From Loktanella sp. DSM 29012 (GTDB lineage Bacteria; Pseudomonadota; Alphaproteobacteria; Rhodobacterales; Rhodobacteraceae): a stretch of DNA of 64,000 nt. The notes beneath the pieces were generated by a model. The model made no database searches. It was not told where the DNA came from and saw only the letters and a list, made by a program, of their open reading frames with translations. The stretch is taken from positions 124,001-188,000 of the forward strand of contig NZ_FOEJ01000004.1 in NCBI RefSeq assembly GCF_900110705.1, in the 5' to 3' direction. The position numbers and the translations under genes were made by a program. This document shows, piece after piece, positions 51,603 through 58,900 of the stretch (positions are counted from its first letter, which is position 1; every line of letters begins with the position of its first letter).

Positions 51603-51923
51603 CTGTTCCAACTGGCCCAATAGAAACCCTTCGAACGCATCCATGTCCAGCGGGCCCAACATGCCAAAGGCCTGCATCCAGACCGCCGCAGCATGCAGCG
51701 CATCGGGTTCCAGTTTGCACCATTTCACGCGGCCGCGTTTTTCCTGTGACACCAGACCGGCGGCTGTCAGCACGCCAAGGTGCTTTGACACTGCCGCCAA
51801 TGACATCTCGAACGGCTCTGCCACGTCCGTGACGGCCATATCATCCTCCAGCAACATGGACAGGATCGCCCGGCGGGTCGGGTCGGCAAGTGCTGCAAAG
51901 GTTGTGTCCAGATTTGCGGTCAT
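51582..51923 (-). CDS. ArsR-family winged-helix regulator
   Basis: This is a 113-residue small regulator from the ATG at 51923. TTFAALADPTRRAILSMLLEDDMAVTDVAEPFEMSLAAVSKHLGVLTAAGLVSQEKRGRVKWCKLEP is a full ArsR winged helix. The metal-binding ELCVCD motif is absent, so it is the metal-independent (SdpR/YgaV-like) branch that usually sits next to an AHSA1 or SRPBCC gene; none is adjacent here. It is convergent with the 22-codon gene and divergent from atpI, with about 200 bases of AT-richer sequence between. Confidence 0.9.
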   Translation of the reverse strand: MTANLDTTFAALADPTRRAILSMLLEDDMAVTDVAEPFEMSLAAVSKHLGVLTAAGLVSQEKRGRVKWCKLEPDALHAAAVWMQAFGMLGPLDMDAFEGFLLGQLEQKKTANP

Positions 51924-52130
51924 GCAAATCCGATACGCCGATGCCAGCGCTATCGTCAACCGAATGGTTGAATGACAAACGGGGGCGCGATGCATTGGAT
52001 TTCGGCGAATTGCTGTCTGTGTGTATTGAATATATCCATACAAATCAATTTGTTGGCGTAAAATTTGCCTCGCTTGACTCCTTTTCGTTCGCGCCATAGA
52101 CCCTCACGGGAACGAACGGGATAGATCCAC

Positions 52131-52484
52131 GTGACACCGAACCCGGACCAGCCAGATCCGTCCGAGCGTCTGAAGGCGCTGGAACGCAAACTGGCGGCCC
52201 GCAAGGTGATACAACCGATTAAATCCCATAGTGAAAGCCATCACGGTCAGGCGCAGCTTGCGTGGCGGATGGTGATCGAACTTGTGGCCGGTCTTGGGAT
52301 CGGTTTCGGCATCGGATACAGCCTGGATCTCTTCTTTGAGACCATGCCGATATTTCTGGTGCTGTTCATTTTTTTTGGCTTCGCAGCTGGTGTGAACACC
52401 ATGATGCGGTCAGCCAAGGAAATGCAGGCGAAACAGCAGGCGGAACAATCCGCCGATGACGAGGGTGAAACACGTGGCGACTGA
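52131..52484 (+). CDS. atpI: ATP synthase subunit I (AtpI)
   Basis: This is a 117-residue small membrane protein at the head of the F0 operon, assisting c-ring assembly. It reads from a GTG at 52131. A hydrophilic start (residues 1-45) precedes two membrane helices ([23 protein letters not shown] and [23 protein letters not shown]), with a charged C-terminal tail. The ELVAGLxxGxxxGYxLD motif is the alphaproteobacterial AtpI signature. The start codon of atpB lies inside its 3' end. Confidence 0.9.
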   Translation: MTPNPDQPDPSERLKALERKLAARKVIQPIKSHSESHHGQAQLAWRMVIELVAGLGIGFGIGYSLDLFFETMPIFLVLFIFFGFAAGVNTMMRSAKEMQAKQQAEQSADDEGETRGD

Positions 52485-53241
52485 AACTGCTTACGACGGT
52501 GCCGAAGAAACTGGCGGTCTGGTTTTTCACCCGCTGGACCAGTTCATTGTCAAGCCGCTGTTCGGTGACGGTCCCGTGCATTGGTACACGCCAACGAACG
52601 TGACCCTGTGGCTTGCTATTGCGGTGCTTTGCATCGCGGCGCTGTTCATCTGGGGTACGCGCAGCCGGTCGACGATCCCCGGTCGCGGCCAGTCCATCGC
52701 CGAACTGATGTATGGCTTTACCCACAAGATGGTCGAGGACATCACCGGCAAGGAGGGGCTGAAGTATTTCCCCTATATCATGACGCTGTTCATGTTCATC
52801 CTGTTCGCCAACTACCTCGGCCTGATCCCGATGTCGTTCTCGACGACCAGCCATATCGCGGCGACCGCGGTGCTGGGTTTCGGCGTGTTTTTCGCAGTTA
52901 CCATCCTTGGTTTCGTGCTGAACGGTCCGTCGTTCCTGAAATTGTTCTGGATGTCAGAGGCACCGCTATTCCTGCGTCCCATCATCGCCGTGATCGAAAT
53001 CATTTCGTACTTCGTCCGTCCGGTCAGCCACTCGGTCCGTCTGGCAGGCAACATCACCGCCGGTCACGCCGTGATCAAGGTGTTCGCAGCCTTTGCCGCA
53101 CTGGCGGCCGTCAGCCCGCTGTCCGTTCTGGCCATCACGGCGATCTACGGTCTGGAAATCCTCGTCTGCGGCATCCAGGCCTACGTCTTTACCATTCTGA
53201 CTTGTGTCTACCTCAAGGATGCGCTGCATCCGGCCCACTAA
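52474..53241 (+). CDS. atpB: ATP synthase F0 subunit a
   Basis: This is the stator subunit that forms the proton half-channels, 255 residues. I chose the GTG at 52474, which has GAGG 10 bases upstream; an ATG at 52456 lacks a ribosome site and would add six residues. Conserved parts are [59 protein letters not shown] (the essential Arg in helix 4, here in SVRLAGN) and [22 protein letters not shown] with the Glu and Gln of the last helix. It is followed by atpE. Confidence 0.95.
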   Translation: MATETAYDGAEETGGLVFHPLDQFIVKPLFGDGPVHWYTPTNVTLWLAIAVLCIAALFIWGTRSRSTIPGRGQSIAELMYGFTHKMVEDITGKEGLKYFPYIMTLFMFILFANYLGLIPMSFSTTSHIAATAVLGFGVFFAVTILGFVLNGPSFLKLFWMSEAPLFLRPIIAVIEIISYFVRPVSHSVRLAGNITAGHAVIKVFAAFAALAAVSPLSVLAITAIYGLEILVCGIQAYVFTILTCVYLKDALHPAH

Positions 53242-53304
53242 CGGGCAGGTCCACGGGTAAGTCTACGAACCATCAACGCAATTCCATCGTAAGGAGAAAA
53301 GATT

Positions 53305-53541
53305 ATGGAAGGCGATATCGCAAACATGGGCCAATTCCTGGGTGCTGGCTTGGCTGGCGTCGGTACAGGTCTGGCTGCTCTGGGTGTTGGCAACGTGGCA
53401 GGTAACTACCTGGCCGGCGCACTGCGCAACCCCTCCGCCGCTGCGTCGCAGACCGCGACACTCTTCATCGGCCTGGCATTTGCAGAAGCTCTCGGGATCT
53501 TTTCGTTCCTGATCGCACTTCTGCTGATGTTCGCAGTCTAA
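53305..53541 (+). CDS. atpE: ATP synthase F0 subunit c
   Basis: This is the 78-residue proteolipid of the rotor ring. Two helices: [25 protein letters not shown] and [27 protein letters not shown], joined by the polar loop ALRNPSA (R-N/Q-P). The proton-carrying carboxylate is the Glu in AFAEALGIF. The Gly-rich GxGxGxGxxG pattern is partly retained. AAGGAG precedes the ATG. Confidence 0.97.
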   Translation: MEGDIANMGQFLGAGLAGVGTGLAALGVGNVAGNYLAGALRNPSAAASQTATLFIGLAFAEALGIFSFLIALLLMFAV

Positions 53542-53622
53542 GACGACCGCAAATCATCCTTACGGCTGGCCGGGGCGCATTCGCGGCCCGGCCGGTAGAA
53601 CCTAAGGTATCCGGGGGGCCTG

Positions 53623-54144
53623 ATGGCAACTGAAACAGTCGCAACCGAAGTGAACGCTGGCATGCCCCAGCTTAACTTTGAAACATTCCCCAACCAGATT
53701 TTCTGGCTGTTGGTCGCGCTTGTCGTGATCTATCTGATGCTGTCGCGCGTGGCCTTGCCGCGCATCTCGGCTATTCTGGCTGAACGGTCCGGCACGATCT
53801 CGAATGATCTGGCCGCAGCCGAAGACCTGAAAAATCAGGCCGCCGCCGCAGAAAAATCATACGAAAAGGCGCTTGCCGACGCACGCAGCGAAAGCAACCG
53901 TATCGCGGACGAAGCCCGTGCCGAGGCCCAGAAGGACCTTGATGCTGCACTGGCCGAAGCCGACGCCAAGATTTCCGCCCAGACCGCCGAGGCCGAAGCT
54001 GCCATCGCCGAGATCCGGGCAAACGCCACGCAAAACGTAGGCGAGGTCGCGCGCGACGTGGCGCAGGCACTGGTGTCCACCATGGGCGTGGACGTCAACG
54101 CGGATGCCATCAACGAAGCCGTCACCGCGCGGATGAAAGGTTAA
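53623..54144 (+). CDS. atpG: ATP synthase F0 subunit b' (AtpF2)
   Basis: This is the first of two peripheral-stalk subunits, 173 residues. A short cytoplasmic or periplasmic tail and one helix ([23 protein letters not shown]) precede a long charged coiled coil ([27 protein letters not shown] and on). The [16 protein letters not shown] start is that of b' in photosynthetic and other alphaproteobacteria. Naming varies (atpX, atpF2, atpG). It pairs with the b subunit encoded next, three bases downstream. Confidence 0.93.
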   Translation: MATETVATEVNAGMPQLNFETFPNQIFWLLVALVVIYLMLSRVALPRISAILAERSGTISNDLAAAEDLKNQAAAAEKSYEKALADARSESNRIADEARAEAQKDLDAALAEADAKISAQTAEAEAAIAEIRANATQNVGEVARDVAQALVSTMGVDVNADAINEAVTARMKG

Positions 54145-54147
54145 GTC

Positions 54148-54705
54148 ATGCGTCATATCCTGATCGCCGTCCTCGCCCTGTCCGCAACTCCGGCACTCGC
54201 TGCGGGCGATGTGTTCTTTTCGCTGGCGAACACCGACTTCGTCGTGACGCTCGGCTTCTTGCTGTTCATCGCGATCCTTCTGTACTTCAAGGTACCGGGC
54301 AAAGTGACCGAGATGCTGGACAGCCGCGCTGTAGGCATCCAGTCTGACCTCGACGAGGCCCGCGCCCTGCGTGAAGAAGCGCAGACGCTGCTTGCATCCT
54401 ACGAGCGCAAGCAAAAAGAAGTGCAGGAACAGGCTGACCGGATCGTTGCGAATGCGCGCCAAGAGGCAGAACGCTCTGCCGAAGCCGCAAAAGCCGAAAT
54501 CGCATCCAACATTGACCGCCGTTTGGCCGGTGCGGAAGAGCAGCTTGCCGCAGCCCGTGCGGCCGCGATCCGCGATGTGCGCGATCAGGCGATCATGGTC
54601 GCTGTCGCAGCGTCCAAGGACGTGATTGCCAAGAACATGGACGCCAAGCGCACCAACGCCCTGATCGACGAGAGCATCGACACCGTCAAAGCCAAGATGC
54701 ACTGA
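54148..54705 (+). CDS. atpF: ATP synthase F0 subunit b
   Basis: This is the second stalk subunit, 185 residues. A cleavable-looking start (MRHILIAVLALSATPALAAGD) is followed by a membrane helix (TDFVVTLGFLLFIAILLYFKVPGKV) and a charged coiled coil (SDLDEARALREEAQTLLASYERKQKEVQEQA). The family is AtpF of alphaproteobacteria, which typically begins with such a signal-like region. It is last in the F0 operon; the F1 genes (atpHAGDC) are at another locus, as usual in Rhodobacterales. Confidence 0.95.
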   Translation: MRHILIAVLALSATPALAAGDVFFSLANTDFVVTLGFLLFIAILLYFKVPGKVTEMLDSRAVGIQSDLDEARALREEAQTLLASYERKQKEVQEQADRIVANARQEAERSAEAAKAEIASNIDRRLAGAEEQLAAARAAAIRDVRDQAIMVAVAASKDVIAKNMDAKRTNALIDESIDTVKAKMH

Positions 54706-54726
54706 CGCGATCAATATCGCAGAATG

Positions 54727-54757
54727 AAAAAACCCGGCGCTGTGCGCCGGGTTTTTT
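54727..54757. terminator. Bidirectional terminator after the F0 operon
   Basis: AACCCGGCGC (54731-54740) pairs with GCGCCGGGTT (54744-54753), flanked by an A run and a T run, so it works on both strands. Confidence 0.93.
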
Positions 54758-54784
54758 GTTTGTCGATTTTCCGTCTGGCCAGTG

Positions 54785-54812
54785 ACCGCCAACCGAAACG
54801 GTTGGCGGTTTT
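54785..54812 (+). terminator. Second tandem terminator after the F0 operon
   Basis: ACCGCCAACCG (54785-54795) pairs with CGGTTGGCGGT (54799-54809), with a 3-base loop, followed by TTT. It protects the convergent OmpA-like gene from read-through. Confidence 0.8.
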
Positions 54813-54826
54813 CTGACATATGCCGC

Positions 54827-55480
54827 TTAGTTCGGAGTGATGACGATCTCGACCCGGCGGTTCTGCTGACGCCCCTCGGGCGAATTGTTCGTCGCAATCG
54901 GCTGATCCTCGCCACGGCCGATCGAACGGATCCGCGACGGTGCAACACCTGCGTTGATCAGCACACTGCTGACGGCCTGCGCGCGGCGCTGCGACAGGTC
55001 AAAGTTGAATGCGGCCTCGCCGACGTTGTCGGTGTGACCGATCACGTTCACGGTCGAATTCGGATAGGACTGCAGGTTCCGGGCCAGCGCTGTCAGGTCG
55101 CCCTGTGCCGCACCGGAAACCGCGATCGAGTTGGTTGCGAACAGGATGTCCTGCGGCAGGGTCACGGTCAGGTTGTTGCCATTGTTGACGATGCCGACGT
55201 TGTTGCCCAACTCGCGGCGCAGTTCTTCTTCCTGGCGGTCCAGCAGCGTGCCGATACCAGCGCCAGCGGCGGCGCCAAGTGCAGCACCTGCGAGGGCATT
55301 CTGACGCCGCTCGGTTGCATCATCCCCTGCCAAAAGGCCGGCGACGGCACCAGCACCCGCGCCGATCATTGCGGCGTTGCGGGCATTCTGGTTGTCGTTC
55401 GGGCCGCCAGTGCCGGCACAGCCAGCTGCCAGCAGCAAGGCTGCGGACGCGGCGGTCATGTTCAAACGTGAAAAAGTCAT
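54827..55480 (-). CDS. OmpA-family lipoprotein (YiaD-like)
   Basis: This is an outer-membrane lipoprotein of 217 residues that tethers to peptidoglycan. The signal ends in a lipobox, LLLAAGC, with Cys at residue 21. A Gly/Ala-rich glycine-zipper region (AAMIGAGAGAVAGLLAG, then ALAGAALGAAAGAGIGTLLD) follows. The C-terminal OmpA domain has the peptidoglycan-binding HTDNVG motif (NVIGHTDNVGEAAFNFDLSQRRAQAVSSVL) and GRGEDQPIATNNSPEGRQQNRRVEI. Asp and Arg in the diaminopimelate site (TD and NRR) are both present. Confidence 0.94.
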   Translation of the reverse strand: MTFSRLNMTAASAALLLAAGCAGTGGPNDNQNARNAAMIGAGAGAVAGLLAGDDATERRQNALAGAALGAAAGAGIGTLLDRQEEELRRELGNNVGIVNNGNNLTVTLPQDILFATNSIAVSGAAQGDLTALARNLQSYPNSTVNVIGHTDNVGEAAFNFDLSQRRAQAVSSVLINAGVAPSRIRSIGRGEDQPIATNNSPEGRQQNRRVEIVITPN

Positions 55481-55585
55481 AGCGTGTTTCCTTCATGCGA
55501 ATCCCCGACGTTCGGGCATTCAAGATACCTCGCTATATGGCGCAACCGTCGCCGCTATCAAATAGCGGGGGCGAAATTGCGTTTT

Positions 55586-56428
55586 TCAGGCGGATATCGC
55601 GTCAGCCCGCGCGCCTTCGACGGCCAGCAAGGCACGTTTGACCGGCAGCCCCCAGTGATAGCCGCCCAAGCCACCCGATTTGCGCAGCGCCCGGTGGCAG
55701 GGAATCAGCAGGCTGACCGGGTTGCGGCCGACAGCCGTGCCGACGGCCCGCACAGCCTTGGGATGGCCAATGCTGCTGGCGATTTCGGAATACGTCGTGA
55801 CATGACCCGAGGGGATCCGCAGCAATGCCTCCCAGACCTTGATCTGAAACGGTGCGCCGATCATGTGCAAACGCGCGTCCCCGCGTGTGGTCAGCGCAGC
55901 GGTCGTCCACGCCGCGATGGTGGCTGCGTCCTCGACATAGTGTGCCGTGGGCCAGCGCGAGGTCAGGTCATCCATGGCGGCCTCTCGACCACTTTCTGCG
56001 GCAAACGCCAGACCGCACAATCCCCGGTCCGTCGCCATCGACAGGACGGGCCCGAACGTACTGTCGAACCACCCCCAGCGGATCGTCAGCCCCGCACCGC
56101 CACGGGCGAAATTCCCGGGGGTCATCGCCTCCCAGCGCACGAACAGGTCGTGCAGACGGCTGGTGCCGGACAGGCCGACCTCTGCCGCTGTTTCCAACGT
56201 GGTGAATCTGTCGCGCAGCAGGTGCCGCGCATGATCCAGCGTCAGGTATTGGTGGTACCGCTTGGGCGACACCCCGACCCACGCGGAAAACAGCCGTTGG
56301 AAATGGGCGGGGCTCATGTCCAGCGCAGTGGCGATATCGGCCAGCGATGCGGCCTCGCCCTGCCGTGCGTCGATCTCTGTGATCGCGCGGGCCATGACGT
56401 GATAATGATAGCTGTCTTTCTGTTCCAT
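55586..56428 (-). CDS. Ada-like protein: AraC domain fused to O6-methylguanine-DNA methyltransferase
   Basis: This is a 280-residue DNA repair/regulatory protein. Residues 15-108 form an AraC-type helix-turn-helix (ASLADIATALDMSPAHFQRLFSAWVGVSPKRYHQY, then EVGLSGTSRLHDLFVRWEAMTPGNF). Residues 190-275 are the methyltransferase domain: FQIKVWEALLRIPSGHVTTYSEIA and the active site IPCHRALRKSGGLGGYHWG with Cys244. The N-terminal zinc/phosphotriester-sensing domain of E. coli Ada is absent, so it repairs O6-methylguanine but cannot be activated by Cys38-type methylation. Divergent from nth. Confidence 0.92.
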   Translation of the reverse strand: MEQKDSYHYHVMARAITEIDARQGEAASLADIATALDMSPAHFQRLFSAWVGVSPKRYHQYLTLDHARHLLRDRFTTLETAAEVGLSGTSRLHDLFVRWEAMTPGNFARGGAGLTIRWGWFDSTFGPVLSMATDRGLCGLAFAAESGREAAMDDLTSRWPTAHYVEDAATIAAWTTAALTTRGDARLHMIGAPFQIKVWEALLRIPSGHVTTYSEIASSIGHPKAVRAVGTAVGRNPVSLLIPCHRALRKSGGLGGYHWGLPVKRALLAVEGARADAISA

Positions 56429-56514
56429 GATCCCAATCTACGGCGCTGCAACATGTCGCGCGACCCGGAACTTGCGCAACTTGCGCAGCCCCCGCCGCCG
56501 GGGCATCAAGGGCC

Positions 56515-57159
56515 ATGGCAAAGCAACTCGACTACAACACGATCCGCGAGATTTTTCGCCGGTTTCATGCAGTGGATCCCGAACCCAAGGGCGAACTGGA
56601 CCACACCAATGCCTATACGCTGGTGGTGGCCGTGGCGCTGTCTGCACAGGCAACCGACAAGGGCGTGAACAAGGCGACCCGCGGGTTGTTCGCCGTCGCC
56701 GATACCCCTCAAAAGATGCTGGATCTGGGGCTGGACGGCGTGATGGAACACATCAAGACCATCGGTCTGTTCCGGCAAAAGGCCAAGAACGTCATCAAGC
56801 TCAGCCAGATACTCGTCGACGAATATGGCGGAGAGGTTCCCAATTCACGCGCGGCCCTGCAATCACTGCCGGGTGTGGGGCGCAAAACCGCGAATGTCGT
56901 GCTGAACATGTGGTGGAGCTATCCCGCCCAGGCCGTCGACACGCATATCTTTCGCATCGGAAACCGCACGGGCATCGCACCGGGCAAGGATGTGGACGCC
57001 GTCGAACGCCGGATCGAGGATCACATACCCGCCGACTACCAGCTGCATGCCCATCACTGGATGATCCTGCACGGACGCTACGTCTGTGTCGCGCGCAAAC
57101 CCAAATGCGCGACCTGCATCATTCATGATCTGTGCCTGTTCGAGGACAAGACCCTCTAG
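56515..57159 (+). CDS. nth: Endonuclease III (base-excision repair glycosylase/AP lyase)
   Basis: This enzyme removes oxidised pyrimidines and cleaves the AP site, 214 residues. The HhH and catalytic region are LQSLPGVGRKTANVVLN (catalytic Lys in GRKTA), then AVDTHIFRIGNR (catalytic Asp). The [4Fe-4S] site is Cys-x6-Cys-x2-Cys-x5-Cys in the last 20 residues (CVARKPKCATCIIHDLC). Its TAG overlaps the convergent hypothetical gene in the four bases CTAG. It is divergent from the Ada-like gene, so two base-damage repair genes sit side by side. Confidence 0.97.
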   Translation: MAKQLDYNTIREIFRRFHAVDPEPKGELDHTNAYTLVVAVALSAQATDKGVNKATRGLFAVADTPQKMLDLGLDGVMEHIKTIGLFRQKAKNVIKLSQILVDEYGGEVPNSRAALQSLPGVGRKTANVVLNMWWSYPAQAVDTHIFRIGNRTGIAPGKDVDAVERRIEDHIPADYQLHAHHWMILHGRYVCVARKPKCATCIIHDLCLFEDKTL

Positions 57160-57854
57160 CTGACGGCGCGCAGCCACAGCGCGTCCAGCGCGTCGATCTG
57201 CGCGGGATCGAACCGGTATTCTTGTTTCCAGTATTTGCCGCTGGGCACCACGTAGTCCAGACGGGCCTCCATCGCATCGGCTTGTGCGGCCACACTGGCA
57301 TCAAATGGGGCAGGGGCTGCGGGCAATGCATCTGGTGTGGCGCGGGGAAATATCAGCACGCTGTCCTCCCCCGTAACGGTCACACAGGTGCAACCTTGCC
57401 GCGCTGCGTGCACATGCAACCGCGCCGATTTCGCAGGCAAGGACCGCAGCGTCACGTCCGGCCGCAGCGGATCGGCGGTGCCGGTCCCATAGAAATGCGT
57501 GGCCCCGCTGGCCGGATAGACCATGTTGCAACCGGCGAATGCCATCAAGCTGGGACGCAAGGCCCCCAACGCCCAGTACCCGGCGGTAAACGCCATGGTC
57601 CCTCCAGCATAAACGAAACCGCCATAGGTGTTCTGGACCGGGACATAATCGTCAGCCTGAACACTCTGCTGATCGTGCTGCATGTCGCGCGGACGCCGAT
57701 CTACGGGGAAATCGGTGGGAAAGATATGAACGTCCCAATCGTCACGCACGCGCCATGCGTTGTTGATCGCCACGATCACATCGAACGGCGCGCGCGCCCA
57801 ATCAGCTGCTTCGGCCACATCAGGGCCGGACCCCAGGATCAACACACGGGTCAT
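57156..57854 (-). CDS. Hypothetical protein with Rossmann-like start, possible surface-polysaccharide role
   Basis: This is a 232-residue protein I do not recognise with certainty. The start TRVLILGSGPDVAEAADWARAPFDVIVAINNAWRVRDDWDVHIF looks like a nucleotide-binding GxGP loop followed by an AINNAW motif. Similar layouts occur in MptE/DUF115-type and sialic-acid-linked proteins. It contains GCNMVYPASG and an AMEARLDYVVP segment. It lies next to a sulfotransferase and a GT14 glycosyltransferase, suggesting work on surface glycans; this is context inference. Confidence 0.5.
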   Translation of the reverse strand: MTRVLILGSGPDVAEAADWARAPFDVIVAINNAWRVRDDWDVHIFPTDFPVDRRPRDMQHDQQSVQADDYVPVQNTYGGFVYAGGTMAFTAGYWALGALRPSLMAFAGCNMVYPASGATHFYGTGTADPLRPDVTLRSLPAKSARLHVHAARQGCTCVTVTGEDSVLIFPRATPDALPAAPAPFDASVAAQADAMEARLDYVVPSGKYWKQEYRFDPAQIDALDALWLRAVS

Positions 57855-57869
57855 GTCGGGCGGTCCTGT

Positions 57870-57929
57870 CTTCTTCTGGTCAAAAATATCCTGGGGGGTG
57901 CCGCTTGCGGCACGGGGGCAACGCCCCCT
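57870..57929. repeat. Dispersed intergenic hairpin repeat, copy 2
   Basis: CTTCTTCTGGTCAAAAATAT, then CCTGGGGGGTGC, matches the reverse complement of copy 1 near 6510-6543. It is followed by hairpins of its own (GCCGCTTGCGGC and GGGGG-CAAC-GCCCCC). It lies between two co-directional genes. Confidence 0.6.
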
Positions 57930-58748
57930 CTAGTCGCCCAACTTGGCGTGGACCTCACGCAAATCAATGTCGGACAAAGGCATCTTGTTGTCGGGATTGT
58001 CGAAATCGTAACGGAACAGCTGGAAATCCTTTTTGTAGATTTCCCACATCAGATGCATCGACAGGTCGTCAAAATAGTCGGACACCTTGTGCAGCCGCTT
58101 GGGGCCGTGGCCTTCGCTTTCGTTGAAACGGGGGATCGCTGCCAGATCGACGGGGTGCCGTGTCTCGATCTGCGACAGCACTTCGGCCATGCCGTCGTTG
58201 AACTGTTCGGTCCAGAAAATCTGGTCGTAGGTTCCGCCGTTGTGAATGAAGGTACTGATATGGCCCGACATGGCTGACCAATGAATGTCCGGTTCCATCG
58301 GGCGCCGCCAGCGGATGGTGTCACGTGCGAACAGCAAGAACCGGCGGAACGATTTGATCTGGTCGAATTCGAACCCTGTCTCGGGGTCGCCGACCTCGAT
58401 CCCGTATTTCTGGATCAAAAGCGGCACCAGGTTGCCGCGATAGCGTTTGCCATTGCGCTGGATGCCGCAAATCTTGTCGAAAAATGATGACAGGATTCGG
58501 GTGTAGGGATTGCGCACGCAGGTAAAGGCATAGGAACGGTGCGATTTGACGTTGTCCGTGATCAGCGGCTGGCTGTCATCCATCGCCCATTTGTGCAGAC
58601 CGGCCTGCGCGTCATGGATATCGCCGTCAAAGAACGTGCCATGATCCGAATAGAACATGATCTGCCCGATGGTCGAACAGGCGCATTTGGGCACCACGCG
58701 GTAGACCATGCTCTCGCTTTCGGTCATCCATGTTCCGGGAAACCCCAT
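57930..58748 (-). CDS. Sulfotransferase (Sulfotransfer_2-like)
   Basis: This is a 272-residue cytosolic sulfotransferase. The PAPS 5'-phosphosulfate segment is YRVVPKCACSTIGQIM (P-K-x-A-x-S/T-S/T) and the 3'-phosphate segment is AFTCVRNPYTRILSSFFDKI (R-x-P-x-x-R-x-x-S). The later part, YFDDLSMHLMWEIYKKDFQLFRYDF, ends with the DxxxFxY pattern seen in carbohydrate sulfotransferases. It is better conserved than the pair in the rimM region. Divergent from the GT14 gene across 152 bases with a perfect 7-bp hairpin. Confidence 0.88.
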   Translation of the reverse strand: MGFPGTWMTESESMVYRVVPKCACSTIGQIMFYSDHGTFFDGDIHDAQAGLHKWAMDDSQPLITDNVKSHRSYAFTCVRNPYTRILSSFFDKICGIQRNGKRYRGNLVPLLIQKYGIEVGDPETGFEFDQIKSFRRFLLFARDTIRWRRPMEPDIHWSAMSGHISTFIHNGGTYDQIFWTEQFNDGMAEVLSQIETRHPVDLAAIPRFNESEGHGPKRLHKVSDYFDDLSMHLMWEIYKKDFQLFRYDFDNPDNKMPLSDIDLREVHAKLGD

Positions 58749-58790
58749 GGGTCACTACCTCGTCGGTTTAAGTCTGGGCCAGTATATGAT

Positions 58791-58854
58791 CCAATAATGT
58801 CTTATTGGAGGTATCATGACAAAGAAACCCTGTCTTATGGCCGAGTGTTGTTGA
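58791..58854 (+). promoter_or_regulatory. Hairpin and 12-codon mini-ORF upstream of the GT14 gene
   Basis: CCAATAATGTCTTATTGG (58791-58808) folds as a perfect 7-bp stem with a 4-base loop. It runs into a strong GGAGGT site, and the ATG at 58816 starts a frame of 12 codons (MTKKPCLMAECC) ending at TGA 58852-58854. It lies 46 bases before the GT14 start. It could be a leader peptide or uORF, or an operator. Confidence 0.4.
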
Positions 58855-58900
58855 TATGAGGACACCTTACAACAGTCGTAAACAGGACATTCTCTGACCG

